A DNA stretch of 64,000 nt from Asticcacaulis sp. MM231. Its GTDB lineage: Bacteria > Pseudomonadota > Alphaproteobacteria > Caulobacterales > Caulobacteraceae. The position numbers and the translations under genes were made by a program. This document shows, in pieces, positions 39,441 through 49,526 of the stretch. The DNA lies in contig NZ_OZ075110.1 of NCBI RefSeq assembly GCF_964186625.1, positions 1 through 64,000 of the forward strand, written 5' to 3'. Within the stretch, counting starts at the first letter, position 1. The number at the start of each line of letters is the position of its first letter. The notes beneath the pieces were generated by a model. It had not been told where the DNA came from. It did not search any database and was given only the letters and a program-made list of their open reading frames with translations.

Positions 39441-39734
39441 ATGCATGCGAACCAGATGAAATTGCCGACCGTCATAGACATGACCTCGGCACAGGCACTC
39501 AAGAACGATATTCTTCTCCACTTCTATAGTGGCGGGCAACTCGATCTGGATGCCTCAGAAGTGGTGCGGTTGGGCACACCTGGCTTGCAGCTTCTTTGGT
39601 CAGCCATGGCCACGTTTAGCGCCGCTGGGCTTGGTCTCAAGCTTATCAATCCGTCCTCCGGGCTTTTAGCCGCGTTCGAGGATGCTGGTCTGGATTTTAC
39701 CAATCGTTTTCAAACCGAAGCAGGAACACACTAA
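39441..39734 (+). CDS. STAS-domain protein
   Basis: 97 residues from ATG 39441 (AGGGGTAG ribosome site). A single STAS fold with the signature strand LDLDASEVVRLGTPGLQLLWSA; the residue at the usual phospho-serine position is Thr in LGTPG. It is immediately followed (0 bp) by cheY, so the two are translationally linked. In some chemotaxis operons a STAS protein heads the cluster; its role here is not known, and it may be a target of the ATPase upstream. Confidence 0.82.
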   Translation: MHANQMKLPTVIDMTSAQALKNDILLHFYSGGQLDLDASEVVRLGTPGLQLLWSAMATFSAAGLGLKLINPSSGLLAAFEDAGLDFTNRFQTEAGTH

Positions 39735-40100
39735 ATGGGTAAGCGCGTGCTGGCCGTTGATGACTCGAAGACTATGCGCGACATGGTCAACTTCACACTC
39801 AAGAATGCCGGATATGAGGTCCATGAGGCCGAGGATGGTCTGAAGGCGCTTGAACTTGTGAAGACCCAATCCATTGACGTTGTTCTGACCGACATCAACA
39901 TGCCGAATATGGACGGCGTGTCTCTGGTACGTGCCCTGCGCGCGCAGCCGCAATTCAAGTCGACGCCGATCCTGATCCTGACGACGGAAGGGGGGGAAGA
40001 CAAAAAGGCCGCTGGCCGTGAAGCCGGCGCCACCGGCTGGATTGTTAAGCCATTCTCACCAGATAAGCTCATCGCCGTTATTAATAAGGTCTGCCCTTAA
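39735..40100 (+). CDS. cheY: CheY-type chemotaxis response regulator
   Basis: 121 residues, one receiver domain. Acidic pair DD near residue 9, phospho-Asp in VVLTDINMPNMDG, Thr in ILTTEGG and Lys in VKPFSPDKL. It relays phosphoryl groups from CheA to the motor or another output. It abuts cheA (2 bp gap). Confidence 0.93.
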   Translation: MGKRVLAVDDSKTMRDMVNFTLKNAGYEVHEAEDGLKALELVKTQSIDVVLTDINMPNMDGVSLVRALRAQPQFKSTPILILTTEGGEDKKAAGREAGATGWIVKPFSPDKLIAVINKVCP

Positions 40101-40102
40101 TC

Positions 40103-42169
40103 ATGTCGGTACAGTCATCCGCCTCAACTGAATACGCCCAGTTCCGCGAAACCTTCTTTGCGGAATGCGCAGAGATGTTGACGGATATGGACGCCAAACT
40201 GGAGCGCCTGAGCAGCGACGGCCTGGACCCTGAAGAACTTGATGCTGTGTTTCGTGCCGTCCACTCGATCAAGGCCGGGGCGGGGATGTTCAACTATGCC
40301 CATCTGGTACAGTTTGCGCACAGTTTTGAAGCCTTGCTTGACCGCATGCGCGATGGCCGGATGCTCATCAATAGTGTGGTGGCCTCTCTGATCATCCGTG
40401 CCGGTGATGTGTTGGCCGAGTTGGTAAGTGCGGCACAACAGGACCGTACAGTTGATGTGAATATAGGGCGTGATGTCGCGGATGATTTGCAAGCCTTGTT
40501 GTCAGGCGACGGATTAAAGGACACCGGGACTGCGGTGCCGACAGATGAATCGGCTTTGGTTGCACAATCTGACACGCCGCCTCTCCGCGAAATCCGGATC
40601 TGCTTCACACCCAAGGCTGAGCTCTTGCGCCATGCGAATGAGCCCCTCTTATTAATCCGGGAGCTCAGAAGTTTAGGGGCGCTTGAGGTGCTCTGTAATG
40701 CCGATCGCATACCTGCGTTGGATGCGATTGAGATTGAAGACATATACCTGTCCTGGGTCTTTAGCCTGACCACAACCTATGATGAGGCTGCCGTCCGAGA
40801 AGTCTTTGAATTTGTGGAAGACGATGCCGAGATCACAATGACGTCCAGCCTGGTCAGCGACGGCGAGGATGACGGTTTCGGGCTATGGCTGGACACCCCG
40901 ATCGCGGCTGTTTCTGAGGCATCCGACATTGCCACAACGCCCTCCGACCCCTCCGCCCCACCCAAACCCAGTGAGATGAAAGGCTCAGACGCAAAAGCGT
41001 CGGGCCCCAGTTCCATCCGTGTCGATTTGATGCGCGTAGATCGTCTGGTCAATATGGTGGGGGAACTCGTCATATCGCAAGCCATGCTGAGGCAAGAGCT
41101 CTCGCAGATAAGCGCCGCCAGTTCCGTTGAGGGGTTGGACGCGCTCGAAGTCTTGACGCGCGAATTGCAGGATTGCGTCATGGCGATCCGTATGCAGCCC
41201 GTTCGGTCGGTTTTTTCGCGGATGCCGCGTCTGGTGCGTGAAGTTGCGGGTAAGCTCAACAAGCAGGTGCGCCTGGAAATGCACGGTGAACAGACCGAGC
41301 TGGATAAAACCGTGATCGAAGAGCTGTCCGACCCTTTGACGCACATGATCCGCAACAGTGTGGACCATGGTATTGAAATGCCGGATGTACGTCTGGCGGC
41401 GGGTAAACCCGCAGAGGGGACCATTACCCTTACCGCAGCCCATGTCGGCAGCAATATTCTTATCCATATCGAGGATGATGGCGCAGGGCTGAACCGTGAT
41501 CGGCTTTACAGCAAGGCGGTTGACAAAGGCGTTATCGCCGCCGGGGCGCGTTTGAGCGACGATGAAATTACCGACCTGATTTTTGCCCCGGGCTTTTCCA
41601 CGGCAGCGGTGGTTTCAGATGTGTCAGGCCGCGGCGTGGGCATGGATGTGGTTCGTCGCAATATTCAAAAAATCGGGGGCCGGATTTAGGTCAGCTCGAC
41701 GGAAGGGCAAGGGACGCGCTTCACCCTGGTCATTCCGCTCACCCTGGCTGTGCTGGACGGTATGCTCGTAAAGGTTGGTTGTGAACGCTACATCCTGCCA
41801 TTGACCTCGATCATTGAAAGTTTCCGCCCTCAGTCTCACCAGATCCGCGCCTTCGAAGATGGCGGTCGGGTGGCCAATATTCGGGGTGATTTTGTTCGCG
41901 TCATCGGGCTCAATCGCCTGTTCGACGCGGCGGATGCCGTTGATGATCCCACCAAAGGGCTGATCGTTCTGGTCGAGAATGCATCGGGCCGCAAGCTGGG
42001 CCTGGTGGTCGACGAACTGATAGGCCAGCAGCAGGTCGTCATCAAATCCCTGCAGGAAAACTACACGCCAGTGCCGGGTTTATCGGGCGCCACGATTCTG
42101 GGGGACGGAAATGTCGCCCTCATTCTCGACATCGAACAATTAGGTGAAATTGAGGAGCAAGCTGCATGA
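40103..42169 (+). pseudogene. cheA: CheA chemotaxis histidine kinase with in-frame TAG
   Basis: 688 residues if read through. P1 phosphotransfer domain with His about 54 (AVHSIKAGAGMF), a P2-like region, P3 dimerisation (MVGELVISQAMLRQEL), P4 ATPase (DPLTHMIRNSVDHGIE, DDGAGLNRD, GRGVGMDVVRRNI) and a C-terminal CheW-like P5. TAG at 41687-41689 falls between P4 and P5 (GGRI, stop, VSSTEGQGTRFTL) with no frame change. As read, the protein would lack P5 and could not couple to CheW and receptors. Restoring C for T gives GATTC and a Gln, the usual kind of residue there. The gene sits in a dense operon with intact neighbours, so a read error is likely. Confidence 0.88.
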
Positions 42170-42693
42170 GTGACGTTCATCAGAAGTATGAAGACACACT
42201 GAGTGCCATCAATAACGGTTCCGGCGACCATCATTTGAAACAATTTGTCAGCTTCCGCATTGGCACTGAAGACTACGCGGTTGATATATTGGCGGTCCGA
42301 GAGATCAAGGGATGGACCCGAACGACGGTGTTGCCGAACCAGCCGGACTATGTTCGCGGAGTCCTTAATTTGCGTGGCGCAATTGTCCCGGTCTTTGACC
42401 TGGGCTGCCGCTTTGGTCAGGGGGCAACCGAAGCAACGCAAAAACACGTCGTCATTATCGTATCCGTCGCGGACCGTCTCATAGGTCTTCTGGTTGATCA
42501 GGTCTCTGACATTCTCAGTGTGCAGCCTGATGCCGTTGGTCCTGTGCCTGAAATGGAATCTGGGCGTAACCAAGCCTATCTTGAGGGCATTATAACCGTA
42601 AACGAAACCATGGTTGTGCTGCTGTCACTCGATACACTTTTCGACAACATTGTCCTGCCGGATATGAAACCGGTTGAAAAAACAGCGGCTTAA
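42166..42693 (+). CDS. cheW: CheW coupling protein
   Basis: 175 residues; ATGA overlap with the cheA stop. SH3-like CheW fold with [38 protein letters not shown] and [10 protein letters not shown]. It links receptors to CheA in the signalling array. Confidence 0.93.
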   Translation: MSDVHQKYEDTLSAINNGSGDHHLKQFVSFRIGTEDYAVDILAVREIKGWTRTTVLPNQPDYVRGVLNLRGAIVPVFDLGCRFGQGATEATQKHVVIIVSVADRLIGLLVDQVSDILSVQPDAVGPVPEMESGRNQAYLEGIITVNETMVVLLSLDTLFDNIVLPDMKPVEKTAA

Positions 42694-42712
42694 AACACGA
42701 AGGAAATCCCAT

Positions 42713-45274
42713 ATGTTCTCGCTTAATAATACCAGACTGCGTGGAAAACTGGCCTTGATCGTGGGTTCGTTTTTTGTGCCGATTGCAATATTGGCAGGCC
42801 TCTTTATCACCACCAGCCCTCCTGGCACGTGGGGGCGCATGTGGATGATACTTGGCATTTCCGGGGCCGCGACGCTGGTGGCCGCAGGATTGGCGGCGCT
42901 CATTGCGGCTGACGTTTCGGGGACACTGACCAAGCTGGCCAACATTATGAAGCGCCTCACGGAAAATGATTTTAACGTCGTTATGCCAGACTCTCAAAGA
43001 CAGGACGAGATTGGCGAAATCGTGCGTTGTGTTGAAGGGCTGAAGGCCAATGCCGAAGAGCATGTCGGTGTTGTAACGACGGATTTGAAGGGACAGATTG
43101 CTGCCATCTCAAAGGTGCAGGCGGTTATTGAATTCGATCTGACGGGCAAGATTTTGACGGCGAATGAGAACTTCCTGTCTGCAGTCGGCTATAGCCTGGA
43201 TGAGATCAAGGGGCAGCATCATTCGATGTTTGTCGATCCCGACTATCGCAATAGCGCCGATTACCGCTTGTTCTGGGAACGTCTGAGCCGCGGCGAATAT
43301 GATGCGGGTCAGTATAAGCGCATTGCCCGGGGTGGGCGTGAGGTCTGGCTGCAGGCCAGCTATAATCCGATCCTGGACATGAATGGCAAGCCGTTCAAAG
43401 TGGTGAAATATGCCACGGATATCTCCGCCGCGAAGTTGCAGGCGGCCGACTTCGCCGGTCAGTTAGATGCCATCTCAAAGGCACAGGCAGTTATCGAATT
43501 CGATCTGACAGGCAAAATTCTGACGGCGAATGAGAACTTCCTCTCTGCAGTCGGCTATAGCCTTGATGAGATCAAGGGGCAGCATCATTCGATGTTTGTC
43601 GATCCCGACTATCGCAATAGCGCCGATTACCGCCTGTTCTGGGAACGTCTGAGCCGCGGGGAATATGATGCGGGTCAATATAAGCGCATTGCCCGGGGTG
43701 GGCGTCAGGTCTGGCTGCAGGCCAGCTATAATCCGATCATGGATATGAACGGCAAGCCGTTCAAAGTGGTGAAATATGCCACGGATATCTCTGCCGCGAA
43801 GTTGCAGGCAGCCGACTTCGCCGGTCAGTTAGATGCCATCTCAAAGGCACAGGCAGTTATCGAATTCGATCTGACAGGCAAGATTCTGACGGCGAATGAG
43901 AACTTCCTGTCTACAGTCGGCTATAGCCTGGATGAGATCAAGGGGCAGCATCATTCGATGTTTGTCGATCCCGACTATCGCAATAGCGCCGATTACCGGC
44001 TGTTCTGGGAACGTCTGGGTCGTGGCGAATATGATGCGGGTCAATATAAGCGTATTGCCCGGGGTGGGCGTGAGGTCTGGCTGCAGGCCAGCTATAATCC
44101 GATCATGGATATGAATGGTAAACCTTTTAAGGTCGTGAAATACGCTTCGGACGTAAGTGCGCAGGTGTCAGCAGCAAGGGCCTTGGAAGACGCCGTCGCT
44201 CAGTCGAAGAGTGTTATTGAGAAAGCCAAGGGCAGTGATTTGACGCACCGCGTGGACCTGTCGGGCAAGACGGGCGAAATCGCCGCCATGTGCGAAGGCA
44301 TCAACGAGCTGCTTGATACGACGACGTCCATTATCAGCGGTGTGATTGAAGCGAGCTCCAACATAAAGCTGGCAACGGCTGAAATATCGTCAGGCACGAA
44401 CGATCTGTCGCAACGGACAGAACAGCAAGCGTCTGCGCTGCAGGAAACGGCTTCATCGATGGAGGAGATTGCCTCAACGATCCGTCAGAATGCGGACAAT
44501 GCTCAGGAGGCCAATAAGTTGGCAGCGACTGCCTCCACCGTCGCTAGCAGCGGAGGCCAGGTCGTTTCTCAGGCCGTTGATGCTATGTCGCGCATTGAGG
44601 CCTCTTCCCAAAAGATTTCTGACATTATCGGTGTGATCGACGAAATCGCCTTCCAGACCAATCTGCTGGCGCTGAATGCCGCGGTTGAGGCGGCCAGGGC
44701 CGGTGACGCCGGCAAGGGCTTTGCGGTTGTTGCCGCCGAGGTTCGCTCATTGGCGCAACGTTCCAGTGGCGCCGCGAAGGATATCAAAACCCTGATTGCC
44801 GCCTCTGGCGCGGAAGTCAAGGATGGCGTCAAATTGGTCAATGATGCCGGCGGCGCTCTCAACGAAATCGTGGGCTCGATCAAAAAAGTGGCTGAAATTG
44901 TTTCGGAAATCGCCGCTGCCTCGAAAGAGCAGTCGGTGGGCGTGGAAGAGATCAATACGGCCGTCGCGGAAATGGATGAGATGACGCAGCAGAACTCGGC
45001 CCTGGTTGAGCAAAACGCGGCCTCATCGCGCATGCTGCAGGATCAGGCCGAAACCATGCACCAGCGCATGGCGGCCTTCAACCTGCCAGGCCAAACCGCT
45101 GATGTACAAGCCGGATCTCGTACCGTGACGCCGATCAGATCGGCCGCGCAACCGGTGAGCAAGCCTCAACCCAAGCGTCAGGCCGCGCGCAAGGTCGCCG
45201 GTGGCGGCGCGGCGCGCTTGCAGGAGAACCTGCGGTCGACGATTGAAAACGATGCCGATTGGGCTGAGTTTTAG
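42713..45274 (+). CDS. Methyl-accepting chemotaxis protein with three near-identical PAS domains
   Basis: 853 residues. ATG 42713 with a GAAGGA site is chosen; the upstream TTG overlaps cheW. Two membrane segments (about 12-32 and 42-64) flank a very short loop, then HAMP (about 65-115), and three tandem PAS domains of 122 residues each (about 130-495), almost identical at DNA level. A second HAMP-like stretch is followed by the MCP signalling hairpin ([31 protein letters not shown], about 645-675). The C-terminus ends DADWAEF, a possible docking tail. The PAS domains suggest cytoplasmic redox or energy sensing. Confidence 0.92.
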   Translation: MFSLNNTRLRGKLALIVGSFFVPIAILAGLFITTSPPGTWGRMWMILGISGAATLVAAGLAALIAADVSGTLTKLANIMKRLTENDFNVVMPDSQRQDEIGEIVRCVEGLKANAEEHVGVVTTDLKGQIAAISKVQAVIEFDLTGKILTANENFLSAVGYSLDEIKGQHHSMFVDPDYRNSADYRLFWERLSRGEYDAGQYKRIARGGREVWLQASYNPILDMNGKPFKVVKYATDISAAKLQAADFAGQLDAISKAQAVIEFDLTGKILTANENFLSAVGYSLDEIKGQHHSMFVDPDYRNSADYRLFWERLSRGEYDAGQYKRIARGGRQVWLQASYNPIMDMNGKPFKVVKYATDISAAKLQAADFAGQLDAISKAQAVIEFDLTGKILTANENFLSTVGYSLDEIKGQHHSMFVDPDYRNSADYRLFWERLGRGEYDAGQYKRIARGGREVWLQASYNPIMDMNGKPFKVVKYASDVSAQVSAARALEDAVAQSKSVIEKAKGSDLTHRVDLSGKTGEIAAMCEGINELLDTTTSIISGVIEASSNIKLATAEISSGTNDLSQRTEQQASALQETASSMEEIASTIRQNADNAQEANKLAATASTVASSGGQVVSQAVDAMSRIEASSQKISDIIGVIDEIAFQTNLLALNAAVEAARAGDAGKGFAVVAAEVRSLAQRSSGAAKDIKTLIAASGAEVKDGVKLVNDAGGALNEIVGSIKKVAEIVSEIAAASKEQSVGVEEINTAVAEMDEMTQQNSALVEQNAASSRMLQDQAETMHQRMAAFNLPGQTADVQAGSRTVTPIRSAAQPVSKPQPKRQAARKVAGGGAARLQENLRSTIENDADWAEF
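43103..44150 (+). repeat. Three tandem 366-bp repeats encoding PAS domains
   Basis: The same segment (starting GCCATCTCAAAGG) recurs at 43103, 43469 and 43835, exactly 366 bp apart, with few differences between copies. It encodes [20 protein letters not shown] through [10 protein letters not shown]. Near-identity indicates recent duplication or continuing gene conversion, and the copy number could vary by recombination. Confidence 0.93.
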
Positions 45275-45343
45275 GCTGTGATGTTAAGGCCGCAACACGC
45301 TACGGAGTGAAGCGGTCCCTTAAGCCCCTTTTGAAGGTTAGAG

Positions 45344-46201
45344 ATGAAAAGCGCAGAACAAGCCGTTCAGGTGGATCGCGGAGGGGGGGAGTTTGCCTTC
45401 ACCTCGGATGATTTCCGCTATATCGCTGATCTCTTGTATCGTCATTCCGGCATCGTGCTGGGACCGAGCAAGGAATCGATGGTTTATGCGCGCCTGTCAC
45501 GTCGGTTGCGCGAACTGGGGATGACACGTTTCGAAGACTATTGCTATCTTCTCGAAAGCGACGCAGGCGGTGATGAGTTCCTGGCGTTCAGTAATGTCAT
45601 GACCACCAACCTGACGCGCTTTTTCCGTGAACAGCACCATTTTGACTATCTGGCCGATACCGTGGTTCGCACCCAGCGTGAGGCCAGCACCAGTCGCCGG
45701 ATGCGAATATGGTCGGCCGGTTGCTCGTCTGGAGAAGAGCCCTATTCCATCGCTATGACCCTGTGTGACAACGTCCCCGACCTTGAGCGGTGGGACGCCA
45801 AGATACTGGCGACAGACCTGGATACCAACATGGTCATGCGCGGGAGCGATGGGCTTTACCCGGCAGACGTTATGCAGGATGTGCCGGACAGCCGGCGAGA
45901 TAAATATTTCACGCCAACGAATGAGGGCTTCAAGGCGAATGATCGTCTTCGCCAACTGATTACCTTCAAACCTCTGAACTTGCTGCATCCGTGGCCGGTA
46001 AAAGGTCCTTTTGACGTTATATTTTGCCGTAATGTCATGATTTATTTCGACAATCCGACAAAGACGCAACTCGTTCGTCGCTTTGCTAAACTCTTGCGTC
46101 CGGACGGCTGGCTGATTGTTGGCCATTCCGAAACACTGCTTGACCAACAAGCCTTGTTCAAGCTGTGCGGGCGCACGATCTATCGCAAGATCGGAGACTG
46201 A
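45344..46201 (+). CDS. cheR: CheR chemoreceptor methyltransferase
   Basis: 285 residues. N-terminal helical domain (YIADLLYRHSGIVLG) and S-adenosylmethionine fold with SAGCSSGEEPYSIAM, ILATDLDTN and FDVIFCRNVMIYFD. It methylates glutamates of the chemoreceptors, opposing CheB. In operon with the receptor gene upstream and cheD 4 bp downstream. Confidence 0.94.
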   Translation: MKSAEQAVQVDRGGGEFAFTSDDFRYIADLLYRHSGIVLGPSKESMVYARLSRRLRELGMTRFEDYCYLLESDAGGDEFLAFSNVMTTNLTRFFREQHHFDYLADTVVRTQREASTSRRMRIWSAGCSSGEEPYSIAMTLCDNVPDLERWDAKILATDLDTNMVMRGSDGLYPADVMQDVPDSRRDKYFTPTNEGFKANDRLRQLITFKPLNLLHPWPVKGPFDVIFCRNVMIYFDNPTKTQLVRRFAKLLRPDGWLIVGHSETLLDQQALFKLCGRTIYRKIGD

Positions 46202-46205
46202 CGCC

Positions 46206-46838
46206 GTGGCCCGCGCGATTGAAAACAGCACTGTCACCGGGCATGAACAACACTTGGCGCGCACACGCATTAAGGACGTGCGACTGGGTGAACATAATGT
46301 CCGTGTTCAGCCAGGCGAATACTTTGTGACGGACACGCCCGGGACGGTGATCATTACGATTCTGGGTAGCTGTGTCGCGGCGTGTATCCGCAATCCGAAA
46401 AATGGCTTTGGCGGCATGAACCATTTCATGTTGCCCGAAAGTGAAAGCGGACAATGGGGCGGGGTCTCGTCGCAAATGCGTTATGGAAATCACGCCATGG
46501 AAAACCTGATCAATGAAGTTTTGAAATCAGGGTGCTTGCGCCACGACCTTGAAATTAAGCTTTTTGGTGGAGCCAATATGTACGCCGGTCACAATGAGGT
46601 AGGCACTCAGAACGCCCGCTTCGCCCAAGCCTACCTAAAGGCTGAAGGGTTGCGTGTCTTGGCGACTGACCTGGGTGGGAACCATGGGCGCCGTATTCAT
46701 TATTCCCCGCAAACGGGCAGGGTTAAGCGCCTTTTGTTGAACGATAGCCAGGACAAATCAGTTACACGCACAGAGTCTTCGTACAGCACGCGCCTGGTTG
46801 CAAAGCCAATCGAAGGCGATATTGAATTGTTTGGTTAG
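46206..46838 (+). CDS. cheD: CheD chemoreceptor glutamine deamidase
   Basis: 210 residues from GTG 46206, which follows the cheR stop by 4 bp; an upstream in-frame start would overlap cheR by 86 bp. Catalytic Cys in ILGSCVAACIRN and His in GGMNHFMLP are present, as is FGGANM. Deamidates receptor Gln to Glu, tuning adaptation. Followed by cheB after 9 bp. Confidence 0.92.
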   Translation: MARAIENSTVTGHEQHLARTRIKDVRLGEHNVRVQPGEYFVTDTPGTVIITILGSCVAACIRNPKNGFGGMNHFMLPESESGQWGGVSSQMRYGNHAMENLINEVLKSGCLRHDLEIKLFGGANMYAGHNEVGTQNARFAQAYLKAEGLRVLATDLGGNHGRRIHYSPQTGRVKRLLLNDSQDKSVTRTESSYSTRLVAKPIEGDIELFG

Positions 46839-46847
46839 GAGGGACTT

Positions 46848-47918
46848 ATGAGAAGGCCTGTCAGAGTCCTGATTGTCGATGATTCTGCCCTGATGCGGCA
46901 GATGCTGAGCGCGATACTGAGTTCAGATCCACGTATCGAGGTCGTGGATACGGCCGCAGATCCGCTTATCGCCAGGGAGAAAATCAAGACGCTCAACCCG
47001 GATGTCGTTACTCTGGACGTCGAAATGCCCCGAATGAACGGTCTCGACTTTCTGGCGAAGATTATGACGCTTCGGCCAACGCCCGTGATCATGATTTCGT
47101 CTCTGACGGCCGAAGGTACGGATGCAAGCCTACGCGCGCTTGAATTGGGCGCTGTTGATGTCGTTGGCAAACCTACAGGCTTCATCAATGAGGGCATGGA
47201 GAACCTGCGGCACGAGATCATAGAAAAGATTTTGGCGGCCGCCTGTAGCCACGTTCAATCAACTGGACGTTCAGGGCATACAGTCAGGCACCCCCGCCTG
47301 GAACATGGTCTGGGGTCAGACCGTGTGATCGCGATAGGGGCTTCGACGGGAGGTGTTCCGGCTATTGCCAGTATTCTTGAAGCCATGCCGGCGAACGCTC
47401 CCCCCATTCTTATTGTCCAACATATGCCGGAAGCTTTCACACAGCGCTTTGCGTCCAGGCTCGATAATCTTTGCGATATTACGATTCGGGAAGGCAGGGA
47501 TCGCCAGATTATTCAATCCGGGCATGCCTATATTGCACCGGGCGGCCGCATGATGAGTTTAAAGGGGGACATGACCTTGCAGATCAATGATAGTGAGAAG
47601 GTGAATGGATTCAGGCCATCGGTCGATGTCCTGTTTGATTCAATTGCCAAGGTCGTCGGCGCTAAGGCCATTGGTGTGTTGCTTACTGGCATGGGGGACG
47701 ACGGCGCGCGCGGGCTATTGCGCATGAGGCAATCGGGGGCAGTTACATTTGGGCAGGATCAGGCGAGCAGCATCGTTTACGGCATGCCGCGTGCCGCCAT
47801 TCAGTTGGGCGCGGTTTGTCAGCAGTTGCCCATTCAGAAGATGGCTGGGGCCATAGTGGGGCTGTGCAGGGTCCAAGGCGTAGACGCCTCGAACGTCTTC
47901 AATGAGCCCGTAACATGA
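46848..47918 (+). CDS. cheB: CheB protein-glutamate methylesterase/response regulator
   Basis: 356 residues. Receiver domain with phospho-Asp in VVTLDVEMPRMNG, linker, and C-terminal methylesterase with Ser in GASTGGVPAI, His in VQHMPEAFTQRFASRLD and Asp in GMGDDGARG. Removes methyl groups from receptors and is activated by CheA. ATGA overlap with the next gene shows they are coupled. Confidence 0.95.
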   Translation: MRRPVRVLIVDDSALMRQMLSAILSSDPRIEVVDTAADPLIAREKIKTLNPDVVTLDVEMPRMNGLDFLAKIMTLRPTPVIMISSLTAEGTDASLRALELGAVDVVGKPTGFINEGMENLRHEIIEKILAAACSHVQSTGRSGHTVRHPRLEHGLGSDRVIAIGASTGGVPAIASILEAMPANAPPILIVQHMPEAFTQRFASRLDNLCDITIREGRDRQIIQSGHAYIAPGGRMMSLKGDMTLQINDSEKVNGFRPSVDVLFDSIAKVVGAKAIGVLLTGMGDDGARGLLRMRQSGAVTFGQDQASSIVYGMPRAAIQLGAVCQQLPIQKMAGAIVGLCRVQGVDASNVFNEPVT

Positions 47919-49096
47919 GTATTTTTCCCTTTTTCCAACGGTCTAAGGCCTTGCGCTTGCCGCAGTCTGCCGACGTTTCCGTATGCGAAACTCCAGTGGC
48001 AAAGCCGGTGTTCGAAGCAGCGTCACAGCCGGAAGGTTCTTCCTTAGGGAAGGCGCACGAATATTTGTGCAACGTGCTTGGGCTAAATGACGTCCAGGCG
48101 AAGATACTGGATGTGGTCATCCACGAAATTTCTGATGTTCGCACAGATATAGATGAAAATTTTTCTGAACTTTCAACACGTTTCACCAATCTGGCGCAGA
48201 CGTCGCGGGATCAAACGAGCCTTATCCGTGAGCTGGCGCAAGGTGTGGAAAACATTCAGATGGGGAGCGTGTCGGTTCCCATCGAACAGGTTGTGGATAG
48301 TATGGGGCAGGCCCTGTCCGAATTCGTCGAAAAAATTGTGTTCATATCGTCGCGCAGTGTCAACATGGTGTACACGCTCGACGATGTCATGGCAGAGATC
48401 GTACATGTTGAAAACAGTATTAAGGCGATAGACCGGATCAACACGCAAACCAATATACTGGCCATTAATGCCAAAATCGAAGCCGTCCATGCCGGTGACG
48501 TTGGTCTAGGCTTCAGCGTTGTGGCAGACGAGGTGCGCGAATTGGCGCGCAATGTCAGTGCTCTCTCGGATGATTTGAAAGCACGTATAGCCTTAGTCTC
48601 AAAAGGGCTCAATAAAGGTTATGAGCTGTTGTGCGAAATTGCCGAAGTCGACACGTCCGGGCAAAACCTGACCGTCAACCAAACTATAAATAGTATGATG
48701 CGGGCGCTGGTTGATCAAAGCGTCAGTATGAAAACTATGCTGGAAACCAGTACAGAGGCTGCGGTTGCGATTACGAATGACATTTCCTCGGCCGTTGTCA
48801 TGATGCAGTTCCAGGACCGGGCGACCCAAAGATTGGATACGGCTGTCAAGGCGATCAATACGCTGGTTGACGCCTTGCGGCGGGTTGATATGGAGACCCA
48901 TGAGACTCTCGATATCACGCATGGAACAGCTTTTGGCCAGACATTGAGTGACGATGTGCTGGACCAATGCACACTGGGCTCTGTCCACGAGAGCCTGTTG
49001 AACTCATTGGGACGCCATTCACAGGAATCTCAAGCATCATTTTCAACGACAACGTGTCGTCCCCCGGTTGATGCAGGTGATGTCGATTTGTTCTGA
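47915..49096 (+). CDS. Cytoplasmic MCP-like signalling protein
   Basis: 393 residues, no membrane segment. Residues about 130-320 form a shortened chemoreceptor hairpin with the conserved tip variant INTQTNILAINAKIEAVHAGDVGLGFSVVADEVRELA. A second half has MMQFQDRATQRLDTAVKAINTLV. It resembles the small receptor-like proteins found next to cheB in alphaproteobacteria. It may sense intracellular state or sequester CheA/CheW; no sensor domain is visible. Confidence 0.8.
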   Translation: MSIFPFFQRSKALRLPQSADVSVCETPVAKPVFEAASQPEGSSLGKAHEYLCNVLGLNDVQAKILDVVIHEISDVRTDIDENFSELSTRFTNLAQTSRDQTSLIRELAQGVENIQMGSVSVPIEQVVDSMGQALSEFVEKIVFISSRSVNMVYTLDDVMAEIVHVENSIKAIDRINTQTNILAINAKIEAVHAGDVGLGFSVVADEVRELARNVSALSDDLKARIALVSKGLNKGYELLCEIAEVDTSGQNLTVNQTINSMMRALVDQSVSMKTMLETSTEAAVAITNDISSAVVMMQFQDRATQRLDTAVKAINTLVDALRRVDMETHETLDITHGTAFGQTLSDDVLDQCTLGSVHESLLNSLGRHSQESQASFSTTTCRPPVDAGDVDLF

Positions 49097-49213
49097 GAGT
49101 GATAGCCACTCCCTGTTCGACTACTTGTCATTAATGTATCGCTGTTATTCTGGCCGTTAATAGTTGGCTGTAGGCCGCGCCCCCTTGATGGGAGGCTAAC
49201 GCAAGGATTTGTC

Positions 49214-49513
49214 ATGCGTTCACAAATTAATGAGTTAAATGGCGTGCTCACAGCCACCCTGTCCGATAGCTTGACATTTGCTGATCATGGGCTTTTCCGC
49301 AAACTGCTGGAGGATGTACAGGCCTCGACATGCCTTCAGTGCGTGTTCAATTTATCAGAATTAAAGCTGATCGACTCTTCGGGCTTAGGCATGATGATGA
49401 TCGCCATCGAAGAATCCAAAAAAAACGGTTGGAAATTGAGCGTTGCCGATGCAAATGGCCCCGTATTGCAGCTCTTGCAGCTATCCCGCCTAGATAAGCT
49501 TTTAATGCAGTAG
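49214..49513 (+). CDS. STAS anti-anti-sigma-type protein
   Basis: 99 residues. The signature FNLSELKLIDSSGLGMMM carries Ser55/Ser56, the phosphorylatable position of SpoIIAA/RsbV-type antagonists. It lies 13 bp before the PP2C phosphatase gene, its expected dephosphorylating partner. Its kinase could be the receiver-ATPase protein at 38326. Confidence 0.88.
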   Translation: MRSQINELNGVLTATLSDSLTFADHGLFRKLLEDVQASTCLQCVFNLSELKLIDSSGLGMMMIAIEESKKNGWKLSVADANGPVLQLLQLSRLDKLLMQ

Positions 49514-49526
49514 CACGGCACTCAAT

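Noticed and set aside
17057..41689. Possible amber-codon reassignment or suppression, since two genes have in-frame TAG
   Set aside because: TAG is the normal terminator of several intact genes here (for example at 2704 and 4358), and other breaks are TAA or frameshifts. Local errors or mutations explain the data better.
43103..44150. CRISPR-like repeat array
   Set aside because: The repeats are long (366 bp), contiguous, in frame and encode PAS domains, with no spacers.
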